Position numbers and translations under genes: made by a program
Notes under the pieces: model-generated
The model's input: only the letters and a program-made list of their open reading frames with translations
The model's database searches: none
What the model was told of the DNA's origin: nothing
Shown: positions 43,696 to 53,864 of the stretch, one piece after another
Layout: every line of letters begins with the position of its first letter
Position numbering within the stretch: position 1 is the stretch's first letter
NCBI RefSeq assembly: GCF_000518785.1
Contig: NZ_JAEG01000009.1
Coordinates: 248,001-312,000, forward strand
Length of the DNA: 64,000 bases
Direction of reading: 5' to 3'
DNA from: Paenirhizobium selenitireducens ATCC BAA-1503
GTDB lineage: Bacteria; Pseudomonadota; Alphaproteobacteria; Rhizobiales; Rhizobiaceae

Positions 43696-45184
43696 CAGCT
43701 CCGAGCGCATTTCAGATCTCGCCAAACTGCCCCTCTTCTGGGATCTCGCCGGCAAGTCTGTCGTTGTCGCAGGCGGATCCGAAGGTGCCGCATGGAAAGC
43801 AGAACTCTTGATGGCAGCCGGTGCCATCGTACATGTCTATTGCCCCGAAGACGCGCTTGGTGACACGATGCAAACTCTGCTGCGCAAGGCCGAAGATCCG
43901 GAAACGACCAAACCGCCCGCAGCCATTCTCCATGCACATCAATGGCATCTCGGCATTTTTGCCGGGGCCTCGATGGCGCTTGCAGATTGCGAGACCGACG
44001 CGGAGGCGCATGCCTTTGCCTGCGCTGCCAAAGCCGCCGGCGTGCCTGTCAACGTGATTGACAAGCCCGCCTATTGCCAGTTTCAGTTTGGCTCGATCGT
44101 CAATCGGTCGCCCGTGATCGTTGCCATCTCGACAGACGGCGCAGCCCCGATCCTGGCACAGGCCATTCGCCGCCGGATCGAGACGCTTTTGCCCCCCGCA
44201 TTGAAGGACTGGGCCCGCCTGGCACACAATATCCGTGAGGAGGTGAATATCAGACTCACTCCCGGCCCCCGGCGCCGCAGATTCTGGGAGGGCTTTGTCG
44301 ATTCTGCATTTTCCACCACACGCCCCCCGACCGAGACAGAGCACGCAGGTTTCCTGAAGAAAGCCTCGATCCTTGGCGACGCCCCGGCAACCGGTCGGGT
44401 CACTCTGGTTGGCGCAGGGCCGGGCGATGCCGAACTGCTGACGTTGAAGGCCATGCGCGCCTTGCAGGCTGCAGATGTCATTCTCTTCGACGATCTCGTA
44501 TCCGACGAAGTTCTTGAACTGGCACGCCGTGAAGCCAAGCGCATGCTGGTTGGAAAAAGGGGTGGCCGGGCGAGCTGTCACCAGGAAGACATCAACGAGA
44601 TGATGGTGAAATTTGCCCGGGCCGGCAAGCACGTGGTCCGGCTGAAGTCAGGCGATCCGATGATATTCGGACGCGCAGGCGAGGAGATCGAACGGCTCCG
44701 GCGCGAGGGTATTGCTGTCGACGTGGTGCCCGGCATTACCGCAGCTATCGCCATGGCGGCCGCACTCGGCGTCTCCCTGACGCACCGCGACCATGCCCAG
44801 CAGGTCCGCTTTGTGACCGGGCATTCAAGGCATGGCGAGCTTCCGGACAAGCTCGATTGGAAAGGTCTCGCGGACCCGAACCAGACGACTGTGTTTTACA
44901 TGGGTGGGCGCATGGCAGGCAGGATCGAGCAGACTTTGCGCAACAGCGGCATGCCCGCCTCGACCCCCGCAGTGGTCGTCTCGGCGATCAGCCGCTTCAA
45001 CGAACAGCGCTGGGCCGGGTCCCTCGGACAATTGCGAGCCGCCGTCGATGATCTCGGTCTGGAAAGCCCTATTCTGATCGGCGTTGGCCAAGCCTTTTCG
45101 GCTTCGACCTCGACGGCACAAGCCGACAGGCCAATGGTTCGCTCCCTGTCTCCCGATCATTCAACATTGCATGCGTTCAGATAG
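43652..45184 (+). CDS. cysG: CysG, siroheme synthase
   Basis: 510 residues. It makes siroheme from uroporphyrinogen III for NirB. The N-terminal half is the NAD-dependent dehydrogenase/ferrochelatase (SVVVAGGSEGAAWKAELL, slightly altered from the usual GGG), and the C-terminal half is the SAM-dependent methyltransferase (VTLVGAGPGDAELLTLKA, then RLKSGDPMIFGRAGEE). AGGAGG precedes the ATG at 43652, inside nasA. The protein is about 50 residues longer than E. coli CysG, with a hydrophilic N-terminal extension and a C-terminal tail. Last gene of the nas operon. Confidence 0.95.
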   Translation: MQQQSTRASSSPRSDSSERISDLAKLPLFWDLAGKSVVVAGGSEGAAWKAELLMAAGAIVHVYCPEDALGDTMQTLLRKAEDPETTKPPAAILHAHQWHLGIFAGASMALADCETDAEAHAFACAAKAAGVPVNVIDKPAYCQFQFGSIVNRSPVIVAISTDGAAPILAQAIRRRIETLLPPALKDWARLAHNIREEVNIRLTPGPRRRRFWEGFVDSAFSTTRPPTETEHAGFLKKASILGDAPATGRVTLVGAGPGDAELLTLKAMRALQAADVILFDDLVSDEVLELARREAKRMLVGKRGGRASCHQEDINEMMVKFARAGKHVVRLKSGDPMIFGRAGEEIERLRREGIAVDVVPGITAAIAMAAALGVSLTHRDHAQQVRFVTGHSRHGELPDKLDWKGLADPNQTTVFYMGGRMAGRIEQTLRNSGMPASTPAVVVSAISRFNEQRWAGSLGQLRAAVDDLGLESPILIGVGQAFSASTSTAQADRPMVRSLSPDHSTLHAFR

Positions 45185-45247
45185 CATTCGCGTTTCTGAA
45201 TGGCCCAAGAACGGACACAGTCCGCACACAGCCGAAAGCCCCGCTGG

Positions 45248-45269
45248 CGAGAGCCGCGCGGGGCTCTCG
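45248..45269 (+). terminator. Candidate terminator of the nas operon
   Basis: CGAGAGCC, a six-base loop, GGCTCTCG, 64 bases after the cysG stop. No T-run follows directly. The remaining 250 bases up to the IS element contain no gene that I can support and are richer in A+T than the flanks. Confidence 0.5.
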
Positions 45270-45519
45270 AACCTCTCCAAAGCAATGTTGAGAGATAGGC
45301 TTAATTATGGAACATTCCCCCCAAAATCGAAAGCTGTTGCCAGGATTCACCAAATTGCCACTATTGCTACGGCAGGTTGAATAAAAATGCGCTGGCGATG
45401 TTTCAGATCGGTTTGACCGCTGCCACCAGCATCTCGTTGCTGACGACATTCTCGCGAGCGTAAAATTCCTAAAATAGAATTAGGCTCACCATGCAATGAA
45501 GACGCGAAGAGAATTTCTA

Positions 45520-46360
45520 GGCTCAGGACTCATTAATCGAGCCAGTATCAGCAAGTCGCTGCGGTGAGGATCGCGGATAGGAAGGTTTGGGCGCATCGGT
45601 CGTATCTGGTAGCGATGCGCCTCCAGTCCTTGATCCTGCCGAACATGTTCTCGATACGATATCGTTGCCTATAGAAGACTTTGTCGTAGTCGGCCGGGTT
45701 GCGTCGCTTCTTGCGTGGTGGAATTCAGGGCGAAATATCCTTGTCTTTCAATCTGTTGCGAAACCAGTCGGCGTCGTAACCACGACTTGCCAGCAATTCC
45801 CTGGCTTTAGGCAAGCGATCGAGCAGGTGCCGGGCACCCTGGTAGTCGCTGGCCTGGCCCTGGGTGAGGAAAAACAACAACGGCCGCCCCAATCCATGAC
45901 GGCGTGCAGCTTGGAATTCAGACCGCCTTTCGTTCGTCCGATACAGCGGGAAAGAGCCCCTTTTTTAGCAGACTGGCTGCGGTGCGATGGGCTTTCAGAT
46001 GGGTGGCGTCGATCATCAGCCTGTCGGGTTGGCCTGCTTTCCCCGCAAGCGCCTCGAAAATCCGGTTGAAGACGCCGAGCCTGCTCCGGCGGATGAACCG
46101 GTTATAGAGCGTCTTGTGCGGGCAGTATTTTCTCGGCGCATCCTTCCACTGAAGTCCATGTTTCAAAACGTAAATGATCCCGCTCACGACCCTCAGATCA
46201 TCCACGCGCTCGATGCCGTGGGCCAGAGGGAAATAGGGCCGGATGCGGCTGAACTGGGATGGCGTCAGCAAGAACAAATCACTCATGGCAAATCCTCCTG
46301 CCATGAGTGAATCAAAACAACGCCAAATTGGGAAGGAGCTTAGTTAATACGGCCTGAGCC
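45520..46360 (-). mobile_element. IS5-family insertion sequence, decayed
   Basis: An 841-base element. The left end GGCTCAGGACTCATTAA matches the inverted right end GGCTCAGGCCGTATTAA. It is flanked by TA on both sides (45518-45519 and 46361-46362), the target duplication typical of IS5 relatives. Its two-frame transposase gene is on the minus strand. Insertion was into the stop codon of the mipA-like gene; the sequence before insertion would have read TTCTAGAAATTC. Confidence 0.9.
45548..46286 (-). pseudogene. IS5-family transposase (orfA + broken orfB)
   Basis: orfA starts at the ATG 46286 (preceded by GGAGGA) with MSDLFLLTPSQFSRIRPYFP and keeps the catalytic-domain start MIDATHLKAHRTAASL. 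At AAAAAAGGGG (45957-45966) a -1 frameshift, which is programmed in relatives, leads into GRTKGGLNSKLHAV. After that orfB is broken: a small deletion near 45893-45900 changes the frame, and an in-frame TGA (45725-45727) splits the rest (HLLDRLPKARELLASRGYDAD, then DYDKVFYRQRYRIENMFGRI with the catalytic Glu). The element cannot move by itself. Confidence 0.85.
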
Positions 46361-47238
46361 TAGAAGCGGTACACCACTCCAAGCATGGCGAACGGCTGTA
46401 CATCATCCTTGACGAGCGGACTGTCCTTTGCGTCACCCAATAGAAAGCCAGCTCCGGCCGAGCCAGTGACGAGCCAGTTCTCGGTCACCATGTAGGTGAT
46501 TGAGGCCTTGAGATCGACGCGCTTCACGCCCGCTTCGGCATCGTATTGGGCGAGACCCGATCCGGCTGACTGGCCCGCAGTTATGCCGAAATATGACGCC
46601 ATGTGCTTGTCGTCGGCCCAGGTGCCAGAGACATCGGCCGAGAAAATGAAGCGCTCGTATCGGTAGGATGCCTTGGTGCCGACCGTGCCGGTCAGGCCGT
46701 CACTGCCGCCGATCGTCTTGTCGATCTTTCCGTACACCTCGAACGGACCCCGCTCGTAGCTGACGATACCGCCGATGACGCCACCGGCATCGATATCGCC
46801 CAGGCCACGCAGATAGTCGGAATCATCTTCCTTGCGGCCGAGTTCGTAGCCCCCCTTGATTCCGACCCGGAAGCCGTTTGTCTCGTAGAGATCGACAGTG
46901 ACTCCGGTAATATCGACGCTGACGCGATCGCCAAACTCCGCCGAGAAGATCGGGAACGGATTGATGTCGAACTTGTCCGAACCTTCGTACTCCGGCATGT
47001 AGATCGCGCCTGCGCCCACGGTCACTTTCCAGTCCGCCAGCCGGTCGCGGAAATCGCCATATCGGGCGGTATCGAACGGCTGGGGAGGAACGATCGCGGC
47101 ATCGGAAGTTTCGAGGTCGGCTGCAAGGGCTGCCATCGGAAGAATGGCAAGCGCGGTTGTGAATGCTGCCAGGCGCAGGGCCTGTCGATCAAGTCTGCAC
47201 TGTTGCGTCCGGGAGGCGCGCGCTTTGCAATGGGTCAC
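46360..47238 (-). CDS. MipA/OmpV-family outer-membrane protein
   Basis: 292 residues from the GTG at 47238, which has AGGAG seven bases upstream. The signal peptide ends at MAALA before ADLETS. The mature protein is a beta-barrel with alternating strands (WKVTVGAGAIYMPEYEGSD, the family hallmark) and the final aromatic VVYRF needed for outer-membrane insertion. MipA was described as a scaffold for murein enzymes; OmpV relatives respond to osmotic or drug stress. The stop TAG is formed by TA of the target duplication plus the first G of the IS element, so the protein is intact. Confidence 0.88.
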   Translation of the reverse strand: MTHCKARASRTQQCRLDRQALRLAAFTTALAILPMAALAADLETSDAAIVPPQPFDTARYGDFRDRLADWKVTVGAGAIYMPEYEGSDKFDINPFPIFSAEFGDRVSVDITGVTVDLYETNGFRVGIKGGYELGRKEDDSDYLRGLGDIDAGGVIGGIVSYERGPFEVYGKIDKTIGGSDGLTGTVGTKASYRYERFIFSADVSGTWADDKHMASYFGITAGQSAGSGLAQYDAEAGVKRVDLKASITYMVTENWLVTGSAGAGFLLGDAKDSPLVKDDVQPFAMLGVVYRF

Positions 47239-47354
47239 TTCATAACTCCTGTTGTGGTCTGTGGAAAACACATCGCGCGCCCTGTCATGACGGTTGCAGC
47301 GGGCTGGACCGACTGAACCGAGCGTGCGGACGACATGTCGATTTTGGGACGGGT

Positions 47355-47687
47355 TCAAAGGGATTTCCCTTTTGTCGCAACACTGCCCCTGCCGAAATTC
47401 GGGCCTAACTCATCGAGCGCGGCGAGAAGCAGTTTTACGGAAGGCGACGAACTGGAATAATAGATCGTCTGTGCTTCACGCCGGCCTTCGACGAGTTGCC
47501 TTCCGCGCAGCTTTGAAAGATGCTGCGACAAGGCCGACTGGCTAAGGCCGACATGGGTTGCGAGTTCACCCACCGAATATTCGCGCTCGATCAGCGAGCG
47601 CAGGATCAAGAGACGTTTCGGGTTGGCTGCTGCAGACAGAAGACCTGCGGCCACAGCGCAATGATCAGACATTCTGGCGGTGTTCAT
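47355..47687 (-). CDS. ArsR-family winged-helix regulator
   Basis: 110 residues from the ATG at 47687 (GGGGAAA upstream). The helix-turn-helix is in SVGELATHVGLSQSALSQHLSKLRG and the wing in VEGRREAQTIYYS. The canonical metal-binding ELCVCDL of ArsR/SmtB is absent, and Cys 11 (SDHCAVAAGLL) is the only Cys, so redox or other sensing is more likely than classic metal sensing. It is upstream of the mipA-like gene on the same strand, 116 bases apart. A direct-repeat site lies 68 bases before its start. Confidence 0.88.
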   Translation of the reverse strand: MNTARMSDHCAVAAGLLSAAANPKRLLILRSLIEREYSVGELATHVGLSQSALSQHLSKLRGRQLVEGRREAQTIYYSSSSPSVKLLLAALDELGPNFGRGSVATKGKSL

Positions 47688-47754
47688 CAGATTTCCCCGG
47701 TTGCGTTGCCATGACCAGCCCCTCGGCGGGATGAAGCACACACTGTCGGGGAAG

Positions 47755-47771
47755 GATTGCCGCAACATTAC
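47755..47771. promoter_or_regulatory. Direct-repeat response-regulator site A (arsR promoter)
   Basis: GATTGC-CGCAA-CATTAC on the plus strand, facing the minus-strand arsR gene. It fits the consensus ATTGCNGSARCATTRC shared by five sites in this region. Two half-sites 11 bases apart fit an OmpR-type dimer. Confidence 0.65.
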
Positions 47772-47817
47772 ATACGGTTTTGCAGTTTCGCCGGGATGCC
47801 ACGGGCCAGCAGGGCCG

Positions 47818-48930
47818 TCACTTGAGAAACGCCCGGAACCTTTTCAACGAAAACGCAAACAGGGCCGCACCGATCACCACCAGCATGACGATCTGCGGCC
47901 AGACGACATCGAGACCGGCCCCGCGAAACAGGACGGCTTGAGCAAGGATGATGAAGTGCGTGTTCGGAGCGGCGAACATGATCCATTGCACCACTCCCGG
48001 CATGCTTTCGAGCGGCGTCGAGCCGCCGGACAAGACCTGGAGCGGCAGCAGGACCAGCATGAGCAACAGCCCGAACTGCGGCATGGAGCCCGCCGCGGTT
48101 GCAAGGAAGATGCCGAGCGATGTCGTGGCGAAGAGCTGGAGAATGGCGGCAAGCAAGAACAGGAGCAGCGAGCCCTGAAGCGGTATGGCGAGCAGGCCTT
48201 GCACAATGACCACCAGCGAGAACGACGAGGCGATCAGCACGACAAGGCCCATGGACCAGATCTTGCTGACCATGATTTCCAGCGGCGTGACCGGCATGAC
48301 CAGAAGATGCTCGATCGTCCCGTGCTCACGCTCGCGGATGAGCGCGGCGCCCGCAAGCACGATCGAGAGCATGGTGATGTGGTTGATGATGCCCGACACG
48401 GCGCTGAACCAGCCGGCATCGAGCTCCGGATTGAAGCGGGCGCGAACGCTCAGGTCAATCGAGAGATCGCTTTCGGCCCGATAGCCTTGCAGGAACTCTG
48501 TGACCTCGCCGCTGACGATGTTCTGGACATAACCGCTTCCCGTGAAGGCCTGGGTCATGCGGGTCGCGTCGACGTTGAGCTGTATGACCGGTGAGCGACC
48601 GGCCAGCAGATCGCGCTGGAAGTTCGGCGGTACATCCAGCGCGAAGGTGTCGAGCCCCTCGTCCATGCGCCTGTCCATCTCGGCGATCGAGATCATCTGC
48701 GGCTGTGTGAAGTAAGGCGCGTAGAAGGAGGTGATGATCCTGCCGGAAAGCGGCGACTGGTCCTCGTCGACGATGGCGATCGGCGCCCGGTTGAGCGTTT
48801 CGGGCGCCGATGTGGCGGCGGTGTAGACCGAAACCGTGAAGGCGAAGACGATCAGGACCATCATCACCGGATCACGCAGAAGGCCGCGAAGTTCCTTGAT
48901 GCCGAGTTGCAGGACGTTCGCGGACAACAT
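47818..48930 (-). CDS. ABC-2 type permease (YhhJ-like)
   Basis: 370 residues. One N-terminal helix is followed by a large periplasmic domain (about residues 45-170) and five C-terminal helices, the usual ABC-2 export layout. The ERFEHGT-like stretch here reads REREHGTIEHLLVMPVTP. The start at 48930 has AGGAGAGGTAAGG before it. It lies two bases after rbbA and, with RbbA and the YhiI-like protein, makes a three-part exporter like the E. coli yhiI-rbbA-yhhJ cluster. Substrate unknown. Confidence 0.9.
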   Translation of the reverse strand: MLSANVLQLGIKELRGLLRDPVMMVLIVFAFTVSVYTAATSAPETLNRAPIAIVDEDQSPLSGRIITSFYAPYFTQPQMISIAEMDRRMDEGLDTFALDVPPNFQRDLLAGRSPVIQLNVDATRMTQAFTGSGYVQNIVSGEVTEFLQGYRAESDLSIDLSVRARFNPELDAGWFSAVSGIINHITMLSIVLAGAALIREREHGTIEHLLVMPVTPLEIMVSKIWSMGLVVLIASSFSLVVIVQGLLAIPLQGSLLLFLLAAILQLFATTSLGIFLATAAGSMPQFGLLLMLVLLPLQVLSGGSTPLESMPGVVQWIMFAAPNTHFIILAQAVLFRGAGLDVVWPQIVMLVVIGAALFAFSLKRFRAFLK

Positions 48931-48932
48931 CC

Positions 48933-51689
48933 TTACCTCTCCTGCTTCTTCAGAAGGAGCGTCGCCGTGGCGAGCAGAACGGGCACGGCAACCGCCAGCG
49001 GAAGGAGCGTATTCCACAGTTCCGCAAACCCCAGGGCCTTCGAGAAGGCGCCACGCGAGGCCGTCATGAAATATGTCGTCGGATAGAGTTTTGCGATCAC
49101 CGCACCGGCCCCTTCGAGGGAGGAAACCGGATCGGTGAGGCCGGAATACTGGGTCGCGGGAAGCAGCGTGATCAGCGCCGTGGCAAAGATCGCCGCGATC
49201 TGGTTCTTCATGAAGGCGGAGATGACGAGACCGAGGCCTGTCGTTGCCGTCACGTAAAGAAGCGCGGCCAGGACGAAAGCGGGGAAGCTGCCGGTGAACG
49301 GAACCTGAAACACGAACACCGCGAAGATGGTCAGCAACAGGAAGTTCAGCATGGCAAGCGCGATATAGGGAAGCTGCTTGCCGGCGAGGAATTCGAACTT
49401 CGTGACGGGCGTGACATAGAGATTGGTGATCGAGCCCAGTTCCTTCTCACGCACGACGCTGAGCGCCGCCAGCATCGACGGGATGAGAAGGAGCAATAGC
49501 GGAATGACTGCCGGCACCATGGCGACCAGGCTCTTCACATCCGGGTTGTAGCGGTAGCGCACCTCGATGCTGAAATCGGGCTGTGTCGCCGTCCGCCCCA
49601 GCACCTCCCTGGCCTTTGCAGAAAGCCATGTTCCATGCATTCCACGGAGGTAACCGCTGACGGTTTCGGCGCGTTTCGGATTCGATCCGTCGATCCAGCC
49701 GCCGATCTGGACGTTCTTTCCGCGCAGCACATCGCGGCCGAAGCCGGGGGGAATTTCCAGCGCCAGATTGATCTCGCCGTCGCGCATGCGACGATCCATG
49801 TCCTGATAGTCCGTGATGGGCAGCTTTTCGATGAAGTATCGCGAGCCGGCCAGCTCAAGGACATAAGCACGGCTGATGGTGGAATCGTCATGATCGAGGA
49901 CGGCGAATGTGAGATCTTTCACGTCCATGTTGACGCCAAAGCCGATGACGAACAGGAGGATCAGGCTTCCGAGCAATGCCATGGTGGCGCGGATGGGATC
50001 ACGCACGAGTTCTAGCGTTTCGCGTCGCGCATAGCTGAGCATGCGGCGAGGATCGAAGAAGCGGTGGACGGATGGAGCCCGGCAGGGGGCCGTGGGGTGT
50101 GCTCCATCCGCCCTGTCAGCCCGAGGGACGGCCACAGGCTGATTGGCATGTTCGTGGGTTGCTTCTTCGAGATAGGCGATGAATGCTTCCTCCAGATTGG
50201 CCGCATCCTTCTTCCCGATGATGGCTTTCGGCGTATCGCTGACCAGAACCTTTCCGGCGTGCATGAGCGAGATACGGTCGCAGAGTTCCGCCTCGTTCAT
50301 GAAGTGGGTCGAGACGAAGATGGTGACGCCATCCTTGCGTGAAAGATCGGCGAGGATCTGCCAGAAGCCGTCGCGTGCGATCGGATCGACGCCGGAGGTG
50401 GGCTCGTCGAGAATGAGGATATCGGGTGCATGGATCACGGCGACGGCGAGCGAAAGGCGCTGGCGTATGCCAAGCGGCTGCGCATCGGGCACCGCGTCCA
50501 TGACGGCGCCGAGGTCGAACCTGTCCGCCATATCTTTGATCCGGGCTGGAATGCCGTCTTCATCCAGCTTGAACAGGCGCGCGTGCAGGTCGAGATTTTG
50601 CCGAACGGTCAGTTCGCCGTAGAGCGAGAAAGACTGGCTCATATAGCCGACACGTTGTCGAACACCCATGTCGTTGGGGTCCACCTGGTGCCCGAAGAGT
50701 TTTGCCGTGCCTTCGCTGGCCGCGAGAAGCCCGGTCAGCATCTTCATCGTGGTGGTCTTGCCGCAACCGTTGGAGCCGAGGAAGCCGAAGATCTCGCCGC
50801 GCGGGATCCTGAAGCTCACACTGTCGACCGCCGTGAAGTCGCCGAAACGCATCGTCAGGTGCTCGGCTTCGATGGCATAGCCGTCATGGCCCAGCCGGAT
50901 CGGCGCAATCGTGACCTTGTGGTGCCCCTGCCGGTCTTCTTCCGGCAAGAGTTCGATGAAGGCGGCGTCGAGATTGTCGGTGCCGGTCCGCTCCAGAAGC
51001 CCCGCGGGCGCGCCGGTGGCAAGAATCCTCCCGGCGTTCATCGCCACCAGCCAGTCGAAACGGGCCGCCTCCTCCATGTAAGCAGTCGCGACAAGTACGC
51101 TCATGCCTGGCCGTTCACCGCGAATGCGATCGATGAGTTCCCAGAACTGGCGCCGCGACAGGGGATCGACGCCGGTGGTGGGCTCGTCCAGGATCAAGAG
51201 GTCGGGATCGTGAATGAGCGCGCAGCAAAGACCAAGTTTCTGCTTCATGCCGCCGGAAAGCTCGGCGGCGGGCCGGTCGCGAAACGGAGAAAGTCCGGTC
51301 GCCTCAAGCAGGTCGGCAATGCGCGCCGTGCGTTCTTCGCGGTCCTGGCCGAACAGCCGGCCGAAAAAGTCGACATTCTCGAAGATCGACAGCGTATGGT
51401 AGAGGTTCTTGCCGAGCCCCTGCGGCATGTAGGCAATGCGAGGGCAGATACGCCGACGATGGGAGGAGGAACTCATGTCTCCTCCAAGAACCTCGAGTGT
51501 CCCTCCCTGCATGGCGCGTGCGCCTGCGATCAGCGACAAAAAGCTCGACTTGCCCACGCCGTCCGGTCCGATCAATCCGACCATCCGGCCAGCCGGAATG
51601 TCGAGCGTGATATCGCCAAGCGCCGTTGTCTTTCCATAGACCAGGCGGAGGTCCTGCAAGCGGACGATGGGATTGCCGGTCCCACTCAT
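48933..51689 (-). CDS. rbbA: RbbA-type double-ATPase/ABC-2 permease fusion
   Basis: 918 residues, near the 911 of E. coli RbbA. Two ABC ATPase domains: the first has Walker [10 protein letters not shown] and signature [10 protein letters not shown], the second GSNGCGKTT and the degenerate signature [10 protein letters not shown] that is usual in RbbA. A C-terminal ABC-2 membrane domain (about residues 545-918) holds six helices and a periplasmic loop. RbbA was named a ribosome-associated ATPase, but its gene context is that of a drug or envelope exporter. It overlaps the HlyD-like gene by four bases. Confidence 0.92.
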   Translation of the reverse strand: MSGTGNPIVRLQDLRLVYGKTTALGDITLDIPAGRMVGLIGPDGVGKSSFLSLIAGARAMQGGTLEVLGGDMSSSSHRRRICPRIAYMPQGLGKNLYHTLSIFENVDFFGRLFGQDREERTARIADLLEATGLSPFRDRPAAELSGGMKQKLGLCCALIHDPDLLILDEPTTGVDPLSRRQFWELIDRIRGERPGMSVLVATAYMEEAARFDWLVAMNAGRILATGAPAGLLERTGTDNLDAAFIELLPEEDRQGHHKVTIAPIRLGHDGYAIEAEHLTMRFGDFTAVDSVSFRIPRGEIFGFLGSNGCGKTTTMKMLTGLLAASEGTAKLFGHQVDPNDMGVRQRVGYMSQSFSLYGELTVRQNLDLHARLFKLDEDGIPARIKDMADRFDLGAVMDAVPDAQPLGIRQRLSLAVAVIHAPDILILDEPTSGVDPIARDGFWQILADLSRKDGVTIFVSTHFMNEAELCDRISLMHAGKVLVSDTPKAIIGKKDAANLEEAFIAYLEEATHEHANQPVAVPRADRADGAHPTAPCRAPSVHRFFDPRRMLSYARRETLELVRDPIRATMALLGSLILLFVIGFGVNMDVKDLTFAVLDHDDSTISRAYVLELAGSRYFIEKLPITDYQDMDRRMRDGEINLALEIPPGFGRDVLRGKNVQIGGWIDGSNPKRAETVSGYLRGMHGTWLSAKAREVLGRTATQPDFSIEVRYRYNPDVKSLVAMVPAVIPLLLLLIPSMLAALSVVREKELGSITNLYVTPVTKFEFLAGKQLPYIALAMLNFLLLTIFAVFVFQVPFTGSFPAFVLAALLYVTATTGLGLVISAFMKNQIAAIFATALITLLPATQYSGLTDPVSSLEGAGAVIAKLYPTTYFMTASRGAFSKALGFAELWNTLLPLAVAVPVLLATATLLLKKQER

Positions 51690-52750
51690 CGCACCAGGTT
51701 GCCTTCAAGAAGAGCGGGCCAAGGTGTGGCGGGGTCGACACGGACATAGGCCGTTCCCGGCAGGCCGGTCTTCACGTCTTCGAGATAGCGCTGAAGCAGA
51801 TCGGGCGGGATCTGCGCGCGCACCCGGAACATCAGCTTCAGGCGCTCCTCCTCGGTCTCCACGGTTTTCGGCGTGAATTGCGCGACATCCGCGACGAAGG
51901 AGACCTTCGCGGGGATCACGTGCCCCGGAACCGCATCCATGACAAGGCGGACTTCCGATCCGATGCTGATCCGGCCCGCCTGCTCGGTGGCTAAGAAGAA
52001 GGTCATATAGACATCTGTGATGTCGATCATGTTGACGACGCGGCCGCCACTCGAAAGCACCTCGCCGGGCTGGGCGACGCGATACTGGATACGCCCATCC
52101 CGTGGCGCCTTGAGTGTCGCATCCGCGATGTCGACTTCAAGGCTTTCGATCGACGCCTTTGCGGCTTCCACTGAAGCCTCTGCATCGATGACCTGCATGT
52201 TCGCTGCACCGATGCCCGCTTCGGATGCCGCTTGTGACGCCCGCGCGGCCGCCAGCGTCGCTCTTGTCCGACGCTGCGCGGACCTGTCGTCATCAAAGAC
52301 CTGCTGCGAGATCGTATTGCCGCGGATGAGTTGTTCCGACCGGGCCAGCCTGCTCTCGGCCGCATCGAGTTCGGCTTGCCGCTGTTCAACGACGGCTGCA
52401 GCGGATTCGCGTTCGGCTCGCCGCTGGGCAACAACACTCCTGGCGGTTTCGATCGAGATCTTGGCGCGGCGAAGCTGGGCCTCGGCCTCCCTTTTTCGAG
52501 CGACAAGCTGAAGCGTATCCATCTGCGCGACCGTTTGGCCGGATTTCACGAATGCACCTTCCGAGACAAGGATGTCCTGCAGTCGTCCGGCCGTCTTCGC
52601 GGAGATGTCGATTTCCACGGCCTCGATCCGGCCGTTCCCGCTCGCTATGCCCGCAGGCAGACCGGCGCCGCCGGTCTGCGTCCACAGGACGTAGGCTGCG
52701 ATACCGGCAATCGCGATTGCCCCGATGTAGATCCAGCGCCTGCCTTTCAA
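51686..52750 (-). CDS. HlyD-family membrane-fusion protein (YhiI-like)
   Basis: 354 residues from TTG 52750 (GGGAG upstream). No ATG is available at the right place, since the open frame further up overlaps the lipoprotein gene. One N-terminal helix ([20 protein letters not shown]) anchors the protein. Lipoyl/barrel-sandwich halves ([18 protein letters not shown] and [21 protein letters not shown]) flank a long coiled-coil hairpin of about 140 residues. It links the RbbA/YhhJ inner-membrane pair to an outer-membrane channel not seen here. Confidence 0.88.
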   Translation of the reverse strand: MKGRRWIYIGAIAIAGIAAYVLWTQTGGAGLPAGIASGNGRIEAVEIDISAKTAGRLQDILVSEGAFVKSGQTVAQMDTLQLVARKREAEAQLRRAKISIETARSVVAQRRAERESAAAVVEQRQAELDAAESRLARSEQLIRGNTISQQVFDDDRSAQRRTRATLAAARASQAASEAGIGAANMQVIDAEASVEAAKASIESLEVDIADATLKAPRDGRIQYRVAQPGEVLSSGGRVVNMIDITDVYMTFFLATEQAGRISIGSEVRLVMDAVPGHVIPAKVSFVADVAQFTPKTVETEEERLKLMFRVRAQIPPDLLQRYLEDVKTGLPGTAYVRVDPATPWPALLEGNLVR

Positions 52751-52832
52751 CGTCCAGCGTCTCCCTGCCCCCGGAACGGCCCTGCCAACCCGGGTGAAGG
52801 GGCTTGCATTGTGCTGCCGATGTGCATCTTCA

Positions 52833-53666
52833 CTATTGCCCGGCAGCTTTCGGCTGCTTGTCCGTCCATTGCGGCGGTGCGCCGACCTTGTCCGCGATGA
52901 TGCCGGCCAGACCCGGCGACCTGCCGAAGGTGTCGCAGGCCGCATATTTGGGCTTGCCGCCGAGCGCGGATTGCATGCGCTGCCCCGACGGCAGGGAAAG
53001 ATCCAGACCTTTCGGCTCCTTGCCGGTCATGAGCATGCGGGAGAAGTATTTCCCGAAATTCGCCGCCAGACTGTAGGCATCCCCGACTTCGGACACGCGC
53101 GCATTGTTGGTGATGGAGTTGGCACCCTTCGACCAGACGACCGCGGCTCGCTGCATGCCGGCACTGTCGATCGCCTCGGCTTCCACCGCCAGACCGCCTA
53201 GACCGGCCGGAAGACGCGGAATGCCGACCGGAAGCGCAAGGCTGCTCCCAAGCGAGACAGCCGTCGAGACGCCCGCAATGGCCTTGTTGGTCGGAACGAT
53301 ATCGGTGACGACGGCTCGCACAGTCAGGTCCGCGGGTTGACCGGCCGGCACCAGTTGATACTTGTCGCTGAGCGCCACGCAGACAGCACGGTCCAGGGCG
53401 TTCGTAACGAGAGAGCGATCCTGATCGGCCTTGATGCGCGAGGCGGCATTGGTCGAGAACGTGGTGGGCAGGATGGAGACGGTCCTGACAGCCGTCAGTC
53501 CCTGGGCGTCCACGAAACTCCGTGACTTCGTGAACTTGCCCTTGGCGGGACTGAGCTGGTTGTACGAGGTCAACGTTCCACCCTCCGTCAAGGGAACAGA
53601 CGTACAACCAGAGGCGAGCAGGATAAGAGGCAGGCCCATCCCTGCAAGAACCGATCTACGCATCAC
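52833..53666 (-). CDS. DUF3313-like lipoprotein
   Basis: 277 residues. A lipoprotein signal ends at LASGC (Cys at residue 21). The mature part resembles DUF3313 lipoproteins of unknown function: an SYNQLSPAKGKFTKSRSF start, then DLTVRAVVTDIVPTNK and a small-residue-rich stretch (TAVSLGSSLALPVGIPRLPAGLGGLAVEAE). The tail KYAACDTFGRSPGLAG is specific to this subgroup. It is 82 bases upstream of the HlyD-like gene on the same strand and probably heads its operon. A direct-repeat site lies 103 bases before the start. Confidence 0.75.
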   Translation of the reverse strand: MMRRSVLAGMGLPLILLASGCTSVPLTEGGTLTSYNQLSPAKGKFTKSRSFVDAQGLTAVRTVSILPTTFSTNAASRIKADQDRSLVTNALDRAVCVALSDKYQLVPAGQPADLTVRAVVTDIVPTNKAIAGVSTAVSLGSSLALPVGIPRLPAGLGGLAVEAEAIDSAGMQRAAVVWSKGANSITNNARVSEVGDAYSLAANFGKYFSRMLMTGKEPKGLDLSLPSGQRMQSALGGKPKYAACDTFGRSPGLAGIIADKVGAPPQWTDKQPKAAGQ

Positions 53667-53768
53667 CGGTCACCGGAAACACGGTATGTTGGATTCAGGT
53701 CGTCTCTTGCTGCTCATATTGCTCGGCCTCTGTCACGGATCACTATGTGCTGGACAGTGGGCACGAAG

Positions 53769-53785
53769 CATTGCGGCAGCATTAC
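53769..53785. promoter_or_regulatory. Direct-repeat response-regulator site B (lipoprotein-exporter operon)
   Basis: CATTGC-GGCAG-CATTAC on the plus strand, ahead of the minus-strand lipoprotein-YhiI-RbbA-YhhJ genes. The two half-sites are almost identical, and this is the clearest member of the set. Confidence 0.68.
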
Positions 53786-53864
53786 ATAGGCCCCTTCGGC
53801 CAACGAAATGTCGCCCGGGCCATGGCTGCCCGTCGGAAGCCTGCCGTACTGAGACCTTCCAAGA

